A stretch of 64,000 nucleotides of DNA, taken from positions 35,021,001 through 35,085,000 of the forward strand of contig JBANSL010000001.1 of the NCBI GenBank assembly GCA_037127255.1. The letters are read 5' to 3'. The DNA is from Persicaria tinctoria (lineage: Eukaryota; Streptophyta; Magnoliopsida; Caryophyllales; Polygonaceae). Positions 9,732 through 18,573 of the stretch are shown in pieces. The stretch's first letter is position 1, and each line of letters starts with the position of its first letter. A program made the translations under genes and the position numbers. The notes beneath the pieces are model-generated. The model made no database searches and was not told the origin of the DNA. It saw only the letters and a program-made list of their open reading frames with translations.

Positions 9732-12700
9732 CTAATACGGTAGGGGACGACCACCATCACGACGGCGGTAAGCTCTATACCGTGCAATCCTCGCTGCAAA
9801 CTGCTCGTCCCAACCGTCGACAGTGCGATCGTTATGCCGTGTCCATCTGACGTAGACTGGAGGAAGAGGTGAACCAGGCAACAACCAAATATGTGAATAA
9901 AAGGTTAATATTGATGTTAGAAAAGAGAAACAAAACAGTAAAAAATTTAATGAATATGAAATACGAAACGTACCGGAACGAAATGGTTGCTGTTGCCGAC
10001 TAAAGCTATTCCATCTAGCTCCTCATAGGCCGGTACTGACGGGCCACCAGTGGCGTACAGAGGTAGGCATAACATAGGCATCATTTGTGACAAAATCACC
10101 AAAGGACGCTGGTGAAGCGTGGCAAACACCTCGCCCATGATCGGAATCTCCATCCAATACGTAGCATCATGACACGTGCCGAAATAGTTGACCCTCACGA
10201 TGAGCTCCTGTAAGGCCGGATAGTAATGGTACCGATCTGAATGCACCTGCAACTCAACGGCCAGCTCTCGTCGAACTCGAGACCATGCGTCTTGTCCCAA
10301 GTTGAGAAGACAAGCTAAAGACCTATACCCACAGTGACCATCACCTGCAACATTTGTGACGGCTCATACGAAAGTAATCATGAATTCGTCGACGTTGTCA
10401 GTGCCCCAATTGAATTCTACTCGAGGTAGATTCTGTGGTGGAAGCGCCGTAGGTGCTGGTGTTGGAATGTCACTTACAATCTCCGGAGCTGGCTCCGACG
10501 CCGATCGACCTCGACCTCGTCCACGTCCCCTTCCACGTCCTCGGCCTCTGCCGACTCCTCGGCCCCTGGGAGGGTCGTCGATGGCAATGTCGTTGGACCC
10601 AGTGGCCTCCTCAGTACCTTCCACGTCATCTGTTTCGTTTGATGCCGGTTGACCCCGACCTCGGCCTCGGCCTCGTGCAGATCCAGTGGTCGCCTGTCTA
10701 TCTGCCTGGCGTTGAGCCCGAGCACGCTCACGTTCCCAAGGTAGAGGGTTCGTCTGATAGGGGTGACGAGTCCTCGGTCTCCCGGGCGGTCTACGGTCCT
10801 CCGGGTCAGGGGTGGTCAACGATGTCTGGGACGGACGATCCCCGTCGTTGAATGCCGAAGCAATTCTCCAACGAGTATCCTCGTCCATAGCTCCGCTCTG
10901 GAACAAACTGATCATGCGCGACATGTCCACATCAGCTCTGCTGAGTGGAGTGTTATCCTGGACGTTGTCCACATGAGGCCTCTTGAAATCCAATTGCTTC
11001 CAAAAATTATGTATCTGGGATGGTCTGATAGGTATCTGCGTGTCTCGACAAGCTTGCATGTCATGTGTGCATGGAAGACCGTAGACGTCCCTCCAATAGG
11101 CATCTCTGCATGGTTGCGACGGTGGCTCGGCTTCCATCTTTGTGTAGATTTCGAACAACAAGTTGAAACATTCCTTCGACACAATATTCCGAATTCGATC
11201 GAAAATCCATAGGTCGTGGGAGTCTGTAGGCCAGGTGTTGTTCGCTCTCCCCAGTGTATTCTTCACCTCCCAAATTTGATCCGACATCATGAGATCGATT
11301 GTGTTTATCACGTGAGTGAAATTACCGACTGCAGAGTTTAAGGTCTTTTTCAACACAAAATGAGCAGCCTCAACCCTAAAAGATAAGTGTGAATCGCAGT
11401 TGGAAATCGTTATCCCTAAACAAATTACGGGTATAATGAATTTTATATTGAAAATGTAGGCGCACCTGTTCGTCGTGGTCGTACCAAAATGCTGGATTGC
11501 GTCTGTCCATGCACGAACTATCTGCTTCGAGTAATCTCGTAACCACGTCGCCTCCAAATACGGCATAAGCCCTTCAATATGCCCCCACTCTGCATGCATA
11601 CCCCTCCTTCTAGCGGCAAAAGTTTCAACCGATCTGGATTGGAACAGGCCAACACATGCGTTCTTGAAACGCCTAGTAACATCCAGATTCTTTGACTTCT
11701 GGAAAGCAGCTTCTTCGCATCGTCGGAGGACGTGCACTGTGCACAACATGTGCCTGACGTTGGGAAGAACTTCTCGTAGCGCCGCAATCAACCCCAGCTC
11801 TCGATCAGTGACAATAACGTTAGGAAGATTACCTCGCATGAGGTAAACGAGCTGCCCCAACGCCCAAATGTACGTATTTGTGTTCTCGTGTGACATGAAG
11901 CAGAACCCGATGACGAAGTTCTTCTTTGTGCAAGTGAATCCAACGAACTCACACAAAGGGATCCCGTACCTGCACAATGAAATATTTGAGTTCGCATGCC
12001 GTGGTGGGAATGGGTTAAAGAATTAGTGTATATAGAAACTTACGCATTCGTCCGGTATGTACTATCGACGAGGACGACGTATGGAAACATGGCTAGAAGA
12101 TGGCGAGCGTCTGTATGGGCGATGAATAGATCTTGAAGCCTGTTGGGATCGTCAGGGGATCTCCTCGTACAATAGTAGTAACCCTTATCCCGCAAAATGC
12201 GGAGTGCTTCCTGGGAGACTGTTCGATCTCCTCTCGCTTCAGCTTTAAACTTTGCTCTCGCATTGTACACTTGGCGCTGTGATGTGAAGTTTAGCTTCTG
12301 TCGTGCGTCAGCTGTCATCTTCAATGTAGCTAAAATCGGTTTTGGTGGGGTACCAGCGACGGTAAGGGCCAACGTAGTGTCTCTTTCATCTGCATCCATC
12401 CGTCCGACGTACGGGTGACCGTCCAATGCACCGGGGAGTAGATGGTTGTGCTTGCCATGAATAACGTCCAGGCCCCATTCGCCCCGTTTGAACTCCACGC
12501 CAGACAATGCAAACGGACACCCCTCTATCTTCGACACAGCTCTGCGCGTGTTCCCGCTTGCATCATCTCCGGCTACTCGCTGTCTCTTACGGGGAGTGTA
12601 CTGGCCGTACTTCTCACATGCGAGCAATAGACTCCCACGCCTTGTAGGAGTGCTCGCCCAAGAACGCTTGATTGTCAAAACCATATTAAGCTTTAATGTT

Positions 12701-13138
12701 ATGCCACGACAATGTTGTAGGAGATCTTCGCGATTGGTCCATGTCTCGGATGTAGCAAATTCGGCAGTGTAATCGCGGTACTCCTGGTTACGGCCCTCAT
12801 CGTCCCGACCGTCTTCCGGCATCGGATCAGCCTGCTCCTCCAGTGGTAGCTGCCAGCATGCAAACAGTGCATATATATTACGCGAACCATTCATGGTTTC
12901 TGTCTGCTCTACTTCAGAACCTAATTTATTCCCCTACATTTAAAAACCGGTACCTATATCTTGGTTTCCATTCCATATGATTCCACTACCTATATTCTAC
13001 CTACAACGACATTCCAAATGATAAACATTAATCACATACCGGAAGACGAGGTGGTGGTGAGTTATCGGCCATTCGCGTAGCGTTAGGTGCTTCCTCCCCC
13101 GGGCTTGAAGGTCGTCGGCTGGTGTCGTCGTTAACCAT
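9732..13138 (-). pseudogene. mudrA/FAR1-type MULE transposase with C-terminal OTU protease domain
   Basis: Five exons can be read on the minus strand: 13138-13040, 12849-12044, 11969-11466, 11375-9974 and about 9893-9732, with introns of 190, 74 and 90 bp showing GT and AG ends in matching phase. The total is about 990 codons. In order: a FAR1-like zinc-binding domain (CEKYGQY, GCPFAL, W.LDVIHGKHNH); the MULE DDE core with D in VVLVDSTYRTN, D in VIVTDRELGL, CTVHVLR, and E in NRVEAAHFVLK; a SWIM-like GLPCTH; an RG-rich basic tail; and an OTU cysteine-protease domain with catalytic Cys in GDGHCGYR and His in SNHFVPV. A TGA at 10366-10364 stops translation just before the OTU domain (CGA to TGA is a likely cause). 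The acceptor of the last exon is not a canonical AG. Start chosen at 13138 because exon 1 joins in phase and lies downstream of a TATA box. Plant MULE proteins with this domain order are a known family. Confidence 0.85.
11376..11465 (-). other. Stop-free 90-bp intron inside the transposase catalytic domain
   Basis: The intron begins GTGCGCC and ends TTATCTTTTAG on the minus strand. It is exactly 30 codons long with no in-frame stop, so retention would insert 30 residues directly before the catalytic glutamate (NRVEAAH). Splicing restores the family-typical TTTTNRVEAAHFVLK. Confidence 0.75.
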
Positions 13139-13204
13139 ATTAGAAAATGACCGTTGATTGGGGGTGATGGGATTGGATGAATTCCAACGGAGAGCGGGTG
13201 ACTT

Positions 13205-13372
13205 CTTATACAGTAATGCATGAACACCGCATGCCTATGCGGTGTTTGCCTATGCGGTGTTTCCAGATGACCGTTGGGGCTGATTTATTTGAATATGTGG
13301 GCCCACCGCATGGGTATGCGGTATATCACCGCCTAGGTAAACGATATACAGTATACCGCTTGCCCATGCGGT
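13205..13372. promoter_or_regulatory. Transposase promoter with palindromes
   Basis: On the minus strand TATAAG lies at 13210-13205, 67 bp before the ATG at 13138. A perfect palindrome CACCGCATGCCTATGCGGTG covers 13225-13244, 15 bp upstream of the TATA box. Further copies follow at 13305-13322 and 13355-13372 (one mismatch), plus a half site at 13251. Confidence 0.7.
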
Positions 13373-13424
13373 ATGCATCTATATATACCCCATGGCCGGT
13401 TCGTGACATTTGTCGTGGCGGAAA

Positions 13425-13520
13425 AGCGATGATACTCTGTGCGAACTAGTCACGGCCAAAGATTTGTGTCTTCGGAACGAAATTTTTGACCGTTGACTAG
13501 TTTGCACGGGTTATATCGCT
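13425..13520. ncRNA. Hairpin copy 1 (candidate structured RNA)
   Basis: A long stem forms between 13441-13465 and 13480-13505 (about 24 pairs, two of them G-U, one bulged base) with a 14-nt loop beginning GTGTCTT. A basal stem AGCGAT/ATCGCT (13425-13430 with 13515-13520) closes it. Loop, bulge position and flanks match copy 2 at 13567-13660, but the middle of the stem has a different sequence on both arms. The DNA palindrome could serve as RNA or as a DNA structure; I cannot tell strand or transcription from sequence. Confidence 0.5.
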
Positions 13521-13566
13521 TCGACTTGTAAATTAATTAAAATTTATGCTTTTTTCATGGCTCAAC

Positions 13567-13660
13567 AGCGATGATAGCCTAGGCAACATGCCACGGCCGG
13601 CGATTTGTGTCTTTTGATTGAAATCGCTGGCCGCTGGCATGTTGCTCGGGATATATTGCT
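13567..13660. ncRNA. Hairpin copy 2 (candidate structured RNA)
   Basis: Arms 13583-13606 and 13621-13645 pair over about 24 bp with one bulge and one G-U pair, around a 14-nt loop GTGTCTTTTGATTG. The basal stem AGCGAT/ATTGCT (13567-13572 with 13655-13660) pairs with one G-U. The conserved flank ATGATA lies on the left and CGGG-TATAT-GCTTCGAC on the right, as in copy 1. Bases 13661-14060 beyond it show no gene. Confidence 0.5.
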
Positions 13661-14079
13661 TCGACGTGGGGTTATGTAGCTTCGATCTAATAAAATGCAA
13701 TAGGTATCCGCAGGATATTGTGAAAGACGTTGTGATAGTATATATGTACGCCCATGCCGTCTTTAACATTATCCTGTGGATGACTATTGATCAACCAAAC
13801 AAAATTGTAAATGCTTCGGAAATGTACAGGTACGGGTACACCGTCATCTTCGTTCGTCATTGGAGTGGGCGTCTAAATTAAATCTGTCAAGGGAGAATGA
13901 TCCTCTTACAAGAGGATGAAGCTGGGAACTTTCGTCGGAACTCACGACGGAATCTATCAGTTTCGCACTTTTATAAGAGGCTCGCTCTCCTTCGACCGAT
14001 GGAATTTGGACGACCAACTCCGATGGCGGAAGAAGATCACGGTGTACCCGTGCCCTTACGTTTCCGGCCTTTTTTGAAT

Positions 14080-14422
14080 ACCGCATTGATATGCGGTGAA
14101 CCACCGGTTACACATGCGGTAATGTATACCGCATGTATCGGCGGTATAAATCTCGCATATACATGCGGAAACATGTATATGCGGTATACTATCTTCTCGC
14201 AGGCAGTACCGCATGTACATGCGGTATACGTCTCGCATACTGTACCCGTGCCCTTACGTCTCGCATACTGTACCGCATATACATGCGGTATACTTCTCGC
14301 ATACAACGGGTCATGTTTTCCCGCTATAAATGACCCCCGTGCGATGTGGTGATTATTACAACATGCGGTATATGTATACCGCATGGTCATGCGGTGGGTA
14401 AAAAAATGCACACCTATAAAAG
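14080..14422. promoter_or_regulatory. Palindrome cluster and TATA box of cysteine-rich gene A
   Basis: Cores start at 14080, 14103 and 14128 (the last two degenerate), 14208 (the perfect 20-mer TACCGCATGTACATGCGGTA), 14272 and 14378, with several half sites. TCTCGCATA is repeated four times between them. TATAAAAG lies at 14415-14422, 20 bp after the last palindrome and 36 bp before the ATG at 14458. Confidence 0.75.
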
Positions 14423-14457
14423 CCGTTGTTTGAGCCTTTCAGTATACCATAACCACT

Positions 14458-14946
14458 ATGGCAACTACCAAAGTGTATGAAGCGGAGGCAAGATCCGGCA
14501 GCAGGTTTAGACTTACGGTCGAAACTTTTCGTACGCCACCAGACGATATATTGTGCAACTGTCAGCACAGAAGCTCGACAGGATGGCCGTGCTGCCTTTG
14601 CCAAGTTGTATGCGAAGAACGCGATACAGCAAGAGTTTCCGATTCAGTGGACCTCGAGTGCGTTGAATGAGTGACTTACGAGGATGTCCGCATGACAAGG
14701 CCGTACTCGTATAGGGATAACCCTGCAGCATATTATATTCACGCGACAGAGGCAATTACGGAGCTTGTTAGCGACTTTTTCTCCAACTTCGGAATGGCCA
14801 ATGCAACGCAGGTGGCAAGATACACCGTGGAAAAAGTCGTGCGGCGTGCAAACACAAAGCTTCGAAAGTACGCATTTAACCGAATACATATTCACATTTT
14901 GCCGAGCAATGTGGAGGAGTCGGTTGGTAGTTGTTATGTACCATAG
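14458..14946 (+). pseudogene. Cysteine-rich small protein A (one nonsense codon)
   Basis: I do not recognise this family. The frame from ATG 14458 encodes about 162 residues with TGA at codon 71 (14668-14670); the same frame continues to 14946. The N-terminal half has CNCQH, then PCC and VVC, a cysteine pattern loosely like a SWIM finger. The C-terminal half has NPAAYYIHATEAI, ARYTVEKVVRRAN, RKYAFNRIHIHI and NVEESVGSC. These last motifs are shared with gene B (15152-15682) and more weakly with C and D. Gene B has an arginine-containing segment at the stop position, so CGA to TGA is plausible. A TATA box and the shared palindrome precede it. Whether a short 70-residue product is made is unknown. 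Confidence 0.6.
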
Positions 14947-15054
14947 GTAAAATGTTGTCGTGTCCTAAATTGTTGTGTATCATTTATAGTGAATTTATCC
15001 GGTCACGAGTTAAACTAGTAAATATATTTCGCTGATAAATGATTTGCATTACAC

Positions 15055-15145
15055 ATGCGGTGATACATGTTCGTTTTGCGTACAATAGAGTGAACTTCAC
15101 AAGGCTCTATCAAGCCATTGATTTTGCGGAGGAATTATACGGAAC
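15055..15145 (+). pseudogene. C-terminal fragment of a cysteine-rich family member
   Basis: After a palindrome half site at about 15054, the + strand encodes VRFAYNRVNF followed by an acidic helix (AEELYG). This matches the family C-terminal signature (K/Y)YA(F/Y)N(R/Q)(I/M). A near-identical fragment lies at 16737-16823. It looks like a leftover of a deleted paralogue. Confidence 0.45.
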
Positions 15146-15151
15146 AACTAC

Positions 15152-15682
15152 CTACAGACTCCACTGTACTTGTGAATATGGTATATCTTGCAAAGGGTCC
15201 CACACCATGTTAGGATCTAGTGTACAACTACCTACTGACTCCTCGAGAATACGCGGGCCAATCTGGATCTCAATGCGGTTGAATGCGTACTTCTTCACTC
15301 TGTCGTTCGCTGGACGGACGGCGTTGTCGACAGTGAACCTTGCAATCTCAAGTGCGCAGTGTAGCCTGACATCGCTGAATAGGTCGCTGATTGCGCATTT
15401 GATTGCCTCAACCGCCTCGTGGTAGTATGACTCGGGGTCCTCAACGTGTAATTGGTGACCTCTCAGACACGCCAGTTCAACCGGCTCCGAGCAAGCGTAT
15501 CTGTCGCCTTCAACGCCTTTGTAGCAGACAACATGAGCAAGACAGCAAGGGAACGTTTGGCACCACCGATTGTGCTGACAATTGCACAAATAATCTTCGT
15601 ATGGCCTCGAAAACTTATCGCGTATTAATCTGTATGACACACCCATCTCTGTCTCACCTTCAAACTCAGCTATTCTAACCAT
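15152..15682 (-). CDS. Cysteine-rich small protein B (176 aa, intact)
   Basis: This is the only member of the A/B subtype with a full open frame, 176 residues from ATG 15682. It starts with a family-specific segment (about 1-30), then YLCNCQH, FPCCLAHVVC, further cysteines at SEPVEL(A)CL, DPESYYHEAVEAI, ARFTVDNAVRPAN, KKYAFNRIEIQI and ILEESVGSC. The CxCxH...CCxxH arrangement could bind one zinc ion in SWIM-like fashion; this is inference. No signal peptide or membrane segment is visible. It is divergent to gene C, and both promoters share the palindromes at 15750-15885. A TATA box lies at 15735-15728 on the minus strand, 46 bp before the ATG. I do not recognise it from any named family. Confidence 0.65.
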   Translation of the reverse strand: MVRIAEFEGETEMGVSYRLIRDKFSRPYEDYLCNCQHNRWCQTFPCCLAHVVCYKGVEGDRYACSEPVELACLRGHQLHVEDPESYYHEAVEAIKCAISDLFSDVRLHCALEIARFTVDNAVRPANDRVKKYAFNRIEIQIGPRILEESVGSCTLDPNMVWDPLQDIPYSQVQWSL

Positions 15683-15727
15683 GATTTGATTGTTTTGATT
15701 CGGATGAGATGCGGTATCAAACCACGC

Positions 15728-15900
15728 CTTTTATAGCCTACACGAGACCACCGCATGTGTATGCGGTGGTTTCCACCGCAGGGAAATGCGGTGGACACTA
15801 CGTGGAATCCAGGAACGGACCGGACCGGACCGGTACGCTTCACCGCATGGCCATGCGGTAGTAAAATACCGCATGGCCATGCGGTATTTGCCCTATAAAT
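15728..15900. promoter_or_regulatory. Divergent B/C promoter with four palindromes
   Basis: Palindrome cores start at 15750, 15775 (25 bp apart), 15842 and 15868 (26 bp apart). The outer ones lie 15 bp from the gene B TATA box (15728-15735, minus) and 9 bp from the gene C TATA box (15894-15900, plus). The last two share the exact core ACCGCATGGCCATGCGGT. Confidence 0.78.
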
Positions 15901-15951
15901 CATGGCCTCCACCACAGAAACCACCACACCGAGTGTCCACCGAATCACAAA

Positions 15952-16395
15952 ATGGTGACCACCACGGATTTATATCGGCGGACGGCAGGTTATCTGGAGT
16001 ACAAAGTCACATTACTTCGTTGCACGGAGCCCCGGTGGCAGGAGGAATGCACCTGCAAGCATCCAGCATATATTCCGGGAGATTCGTGTTGTATATTTCA
16101 GTGCCATATCGAGTCGGACACCGACATTGCATATCCGCTCGTATTCTGTTGTGCGCACTGTTATGACGACAGAGGATTTCCCGAATCGTATTACTTGGAT
16201 GTTGAGGCGCAAATCGCGAATCACATCAGAAGATACTGTCGTTACGACGTTTACGACATCGGGGCTGAGGGCCTATGTGATCATGTTATTCGCAAGCTTC
16301 GAGAGTTCAACGCAGGGGAAAGGTATTACGCGTACAACCAAATGAATATTTTCATTTCCATCAATGAGAGGTCATCGGAGGAAGATAGTGAGTAG
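15952..16395 (+). CDS. Cysteine-rich small protein C (147 aa, intact)
   Basis: An open frame of 147 residues starts at the first ATG 52 bp after a TATA box. Visible motifs: LEYKVTLLRC (about 15-25), CTCKH (about 34), SCCIFQCH (about 45), FCCAHCYDD, FPESYYLDVEAQI, VIRKLREFNAGERYYAYNQMNIFISI, and an acidic SSEEDSE end. The order CxCKH, CC, PESYY-x-EA-I, YAYNQ matches genes A and B, so all are one family, but A/B and C/D form two subtypes. Gene D at 17034 is a close paralogue. The function is unknown; the paired cysteines suggest metal binding. No counterpart is expected in classical MuDR, which carries mudrA and mudrB. Confidence 0.65.
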   Translation: MVTTTDLYRRTAGYLEYKVTLLRCTEPRWQEECTCKHPAYIPGDSCCIFQCHIESDTDIAYPLVFCCAHCYDDRGFPESYYLDVEAQIANHIRRYCRYDVYDIGAEGLCDHVIRKLREFNAGERYYAYNQMNIFISINERSSEEDSE

Positions 16396-16624
16396 ATATG
16401 CGTATGCGTTGTATTTTCATGTGTAAGCTGTTAAACCGTTTCAGTAAATTCTCTCTCGAGTCGCCTCGGTGATGCGTATGCGTTGTTTTTTCATGTGTAA
16501 GCATTTCAAATAGCGTACGAACCGAGTTGTTACTCGAACAACACTGTCACAACCAATAATAACACCACCTTCATAACACTACGCGTACAAACGACTACAC
16601 ACCCAACAATAAGAACAAGTTAAG

Positions 16625-16823
16625 CAGACTGAAACGGTGACGGCATGCTCCAGTAAAAGCGTTGCCTCCTGAAGGCTCACTCTGAAGGTTACTCTCTTGT
16701 AGGCAAAACGAACATTATTCAGAATTTCATTTGTACAATGTTCGTTTTGCATACAACAGATTAAACTTCAGAATGCTCTATCTAGACATTGAATCTGCTG
16801 AGGATCTACACAAAAAGGATGTA
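16625..16823. pseudogene. Remnants of a zinc-finger gene and a cysteine-rich gene back to back
   Basis: On the minus strand 16690-16630 reads EPSGGNAFTGACRH, matching EPLGGIAFTATCRHCGH of the zinc-finger gene at 17815-18003. On the plus strand 16737-16823 reads NVRFAYNRLNF, a cysteine-rich family C-terminus. The two are joined by a perfect hairpin: GCAAAACGAACATT (16703-16716) and its complement (16737-16750) around a 20-nt loop. This suggests an older zinc-finger/cysteine-rich gene pair deleted down to its ends. Confidence 0.5.
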
Positions 16824-16852
16824 AGTTCGCCGCTTTTTATAGCTACTGGGAC

Positions 16853-16976
16853 ACCGTATGGCCATGCGGTGATAATACCGTATGGCCATGCGGTGTTACC
16901 TACCGCCTATGCATGCGGTGTTACCCACCGCCTGTGCATGCGGTGATTCTGCATCACGTCCCCACCGGCTATAAAT
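16853..16976. promoter_or_regulatory. Four-unit palindrome array and TATA box of gene D
   Basis: Cores start at 16853, 16877, 16902 and 16927 (spacing 24, 25, 25). The right arm ATGCGGT is exact in all four, while the left arm varies (ACCGTAT twice, ACCGCCT twice). TATAAAT at 16970-16976 follows 26 bp after the last unit. Confidence 0.78.
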
Positions 16977-17033
16977 CATGGCGTCCACCACAAGTGCGGC
17001 AGGAACCACCACGGCTGTCCGTCTAATCCCAAA

Positions 17034-17477
17034 ATGGTAAACACTTTAGACACATATCGGCGAATGGCAGGTTATCTCAAGTACAATGTTACATTAATTC
17101 GTTGCACGTCGCCACGGTGGCCGGAGGAATGCAACTGCAGGCATCCAGCATATATTCCGGGATATTCGTGCGTAATCCTACAGTGTCAATTCCAGACAGA
17201 CACTGACGTACCATATCCGATCGAGTTTTGTTGTGCGCATTGTTATGACGATAGGGGATTTCCCGAATCGTATTACTTAGATGTAGAGGCGCGTATTGCG
17301 AATCACATTAGAAGATATTGTCTGTACGATGTTTACATGCTCGAGGCTAATGACCTATATGAGCATGTTATACAGAAGCTGCGATAATTCAACGCAGGCG
17401 AAAGGCACTACGCGTTCAACCAAATGGATATTTTCATTTCCATTAATGAGAGGTCATCAGAAGAAGGTAGTGATTAG
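17034..17477 (+). pseudogene. Cysteine-rich small protein D (nonsense at codon 118)
   Basis: This is a close paralogue of gene C: TAGYLEYKV of C corresponds to MAGYLKYNV here, CTCKH to CNCRH, and FCCAHCYDDRGFPESYYLDVEA is shared almost unchanged. A TAA at 17385-17387 ends the frame at 117 residues where gene C has a Glu codon. The same frame then continues FNAGERHYAFNQMDIFISI to a TAG at 17475-17477, so a full copy would be about 147 residues like C. The upstream region also repeats that of gene C (ATAAATCATGGC(C/G)TCCACCAC), so gene and promoter were duplicated together. Bases 17478-17814 hold no gene. Confidence 0.65.
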
Positions 17478-17814
17478 ACATGCATTATCAAGTATGTAGT
17501 GTAGTATGCATCAAACTTTATTTCCTAAGAATCTGTTGTATTTTCATTCCTAATCAGTTCACCCGTTTAATAAAATTCTGTTTTGAATCCCGATCGGTGA
17601 TTTAGATGACATTTTACTTCACATGTGCCAACGAAAATAGGAATTATGTTGAAAATAGGAAACCAATGTGACAAATAGCGTACGATCCGACTGATTATTC
17701 AAACAACATTGTTACAATTAGACGACAAACAAACTACTACACAACAAACAATAACAACTTCATGGCACTGCAACAAACGAACGACCACACATAAGTCGGA
17801 TAAACACATAAATC

Positions 17815-18003
17815 CTAGATCTCGTCGGCATGCTTGTTGTTGATGTGCCTCTTAAGATGACCGTGTTGCAGGTTGTTGGTTACGGTGTAGCGATGGCCGC
17901 AGTGACGGCACGTTGCAGTGAAAGCGATGCCTCCAAGCGGCTCCTTCTTGTAGTGCCTGGTGAACATGTCTTCACGGGGAATTGGCCTTTGTTCGGACGA
18001 CAT
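17815..18003 (-). CDS. Small Cys2His2/BED-like zinc-finger protein (62 aa)
   Basis: The frame from ATG 18003 encodes 62 residues containing one zinc-finger pattern: CRHC near residues 32-35, then 17 residues, then H-x4-H in LKRHINNKH. The spacing resembles BED-type fingers, which are common in DNA-binding proteins of transposable elements. A longer open frame upstream only reads through the palindrome array, so the start downstream of the TATA box (18054-18061, minus) is preferred. It is divergent to the coiled-coil gene at 18307, and both share the seven-unit palindrome array. A DNA-binding regulator recognising the palindromes is an attractive but untested idea. A decayed second copy lies at 16630-16690. 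Confidence 0.6.
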   Translation of the reverse strand: MSSEQRPIPREDMFTRHYKKEPLGGIAFTATCRHCGHRYTVTNNLQHGHLKRHINNKHADEI

Positions 18004-18053
18004 TGTCGGTGGGGGTGTCTCCGGCGGTGGTGTGTTTTCGGCGCCGGGTATGC

Positions 18054-18272
18054 TATTTATAGGCTCGGTGGCATTGGGTATTATATACCGCATGTACATG
18101 CGGTAGTTCATACCGCCTGCACATGTGGTAGTTGATACTGCCTGCACATGCGGTAGTTGATACCGCCTGCACATGCGGTGGTTTATACCGCCTGCACATG
18201 CGGTGTACAGTACCGCATGTGCAGGCGGTATGGTATACCGCATGTAAAAGCGGTGCCCAATACCTATATAAT
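18054..18272. promoter_or_regulatory. Seven-unit, 25-bp-period palindrome array between divergent genes
   Basis: Twenty-base palindromes start at 18086, 18111, 18136, 18161, 18186, 18211 and 18236, an exact 25-bp period with 5-bp spacers (GTTCA, GTTGA, GTTGA, GTTTA, TACAG, TGGTA). The middle units are of the TACCGCCTGCACATGCGGTA type; the sixth is the same site inverted. TATA boxes flank the array: 18054-18061 for the zinc-finger gene (minus) and 18265-18272 for the coiled-coil gene (plus). Confidence 0.88.
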
Positions 18273-18306
18273 CCGGGGTCTCTGGCTACTATCCACACAC
18301 CTCAAC

Positions 18307-18573
18307 ATGTCGGACGACAGCGGAGAAAGCTCAAGCAACGACATAATACGTCAAGGCACGATGGAAGAGTTTGAGGCGGTTCTATACACTGGTAGTCCGA
18401 GGTCAAAGACGGTGGAGGCGATGATAAAGAGACTACGTGATGAAAATCGGTCGCTCCTAGTCGAAAACCAGCAAGCACGTTGGCGGATTGATATCCTGGA
18501 AAGTCAAGTTGCAGTTCTGGAAGAGGAAAAAAAAGCTCTTGTAATGAAGCTAGATCAAGCTACTGACACTTGA
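18307..18573 (+). CDS. Small coiled-coil protein (88 aa)
   Basis: The frame from ATG 18307, 35 bp after a TATA box, encodes 88 residues. The N-terminus is Ser/Asp/Glu-rich (MSDDSGESSSND), and residues about 38-85 have leucine/isoleucine heptads (MIKRLRDENRSLLVENQQ, then ILESQVAVLEEEKKALVMKL), a good coiled coil for dimerisation. I do not recognise the family. It shares a bidirectional promoter with the zinc-finger gene, so the two products may act together. Bases 18574-18909 contain no further gene and an A/C-rich low-complexity stretch. Confidence 0.55.
   Translation: MSDDSGESSSNDIIRQGTMEEFEAVLYTGSPRSKTVEAMIKRLRDENRSLLVENQQARWRIDILESQVAVLEEEKKALVMKLDQATDT

Noticed and set aside
10356..11212. 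Long plus-strand frames opposite the transposase
   Set aside because: Shadows of the GC-rich RG-repeat and catalytic exons on the minus strand.
13618..13881. 87-codon frame on the plus strand
   Set aside because: It overlaps hairpin copy 2, has no TATA box or palindrome at the right place and no similarity to other cargo genes.
14037..14411. Open frames rich in YTACTCG/HAVY-like peptides at 14037-14411, 15670-15948 and 18053-18374
   Set aside because: They are translations of the ACCGCAT palindromes in several frames and cross promoters of real genes.
18086..18255. Regular repeat array resembling a CRISPR array
   Set aside because: Spacers are only 5 bp, units are palindromic and the setting is a plant transposon promoter.
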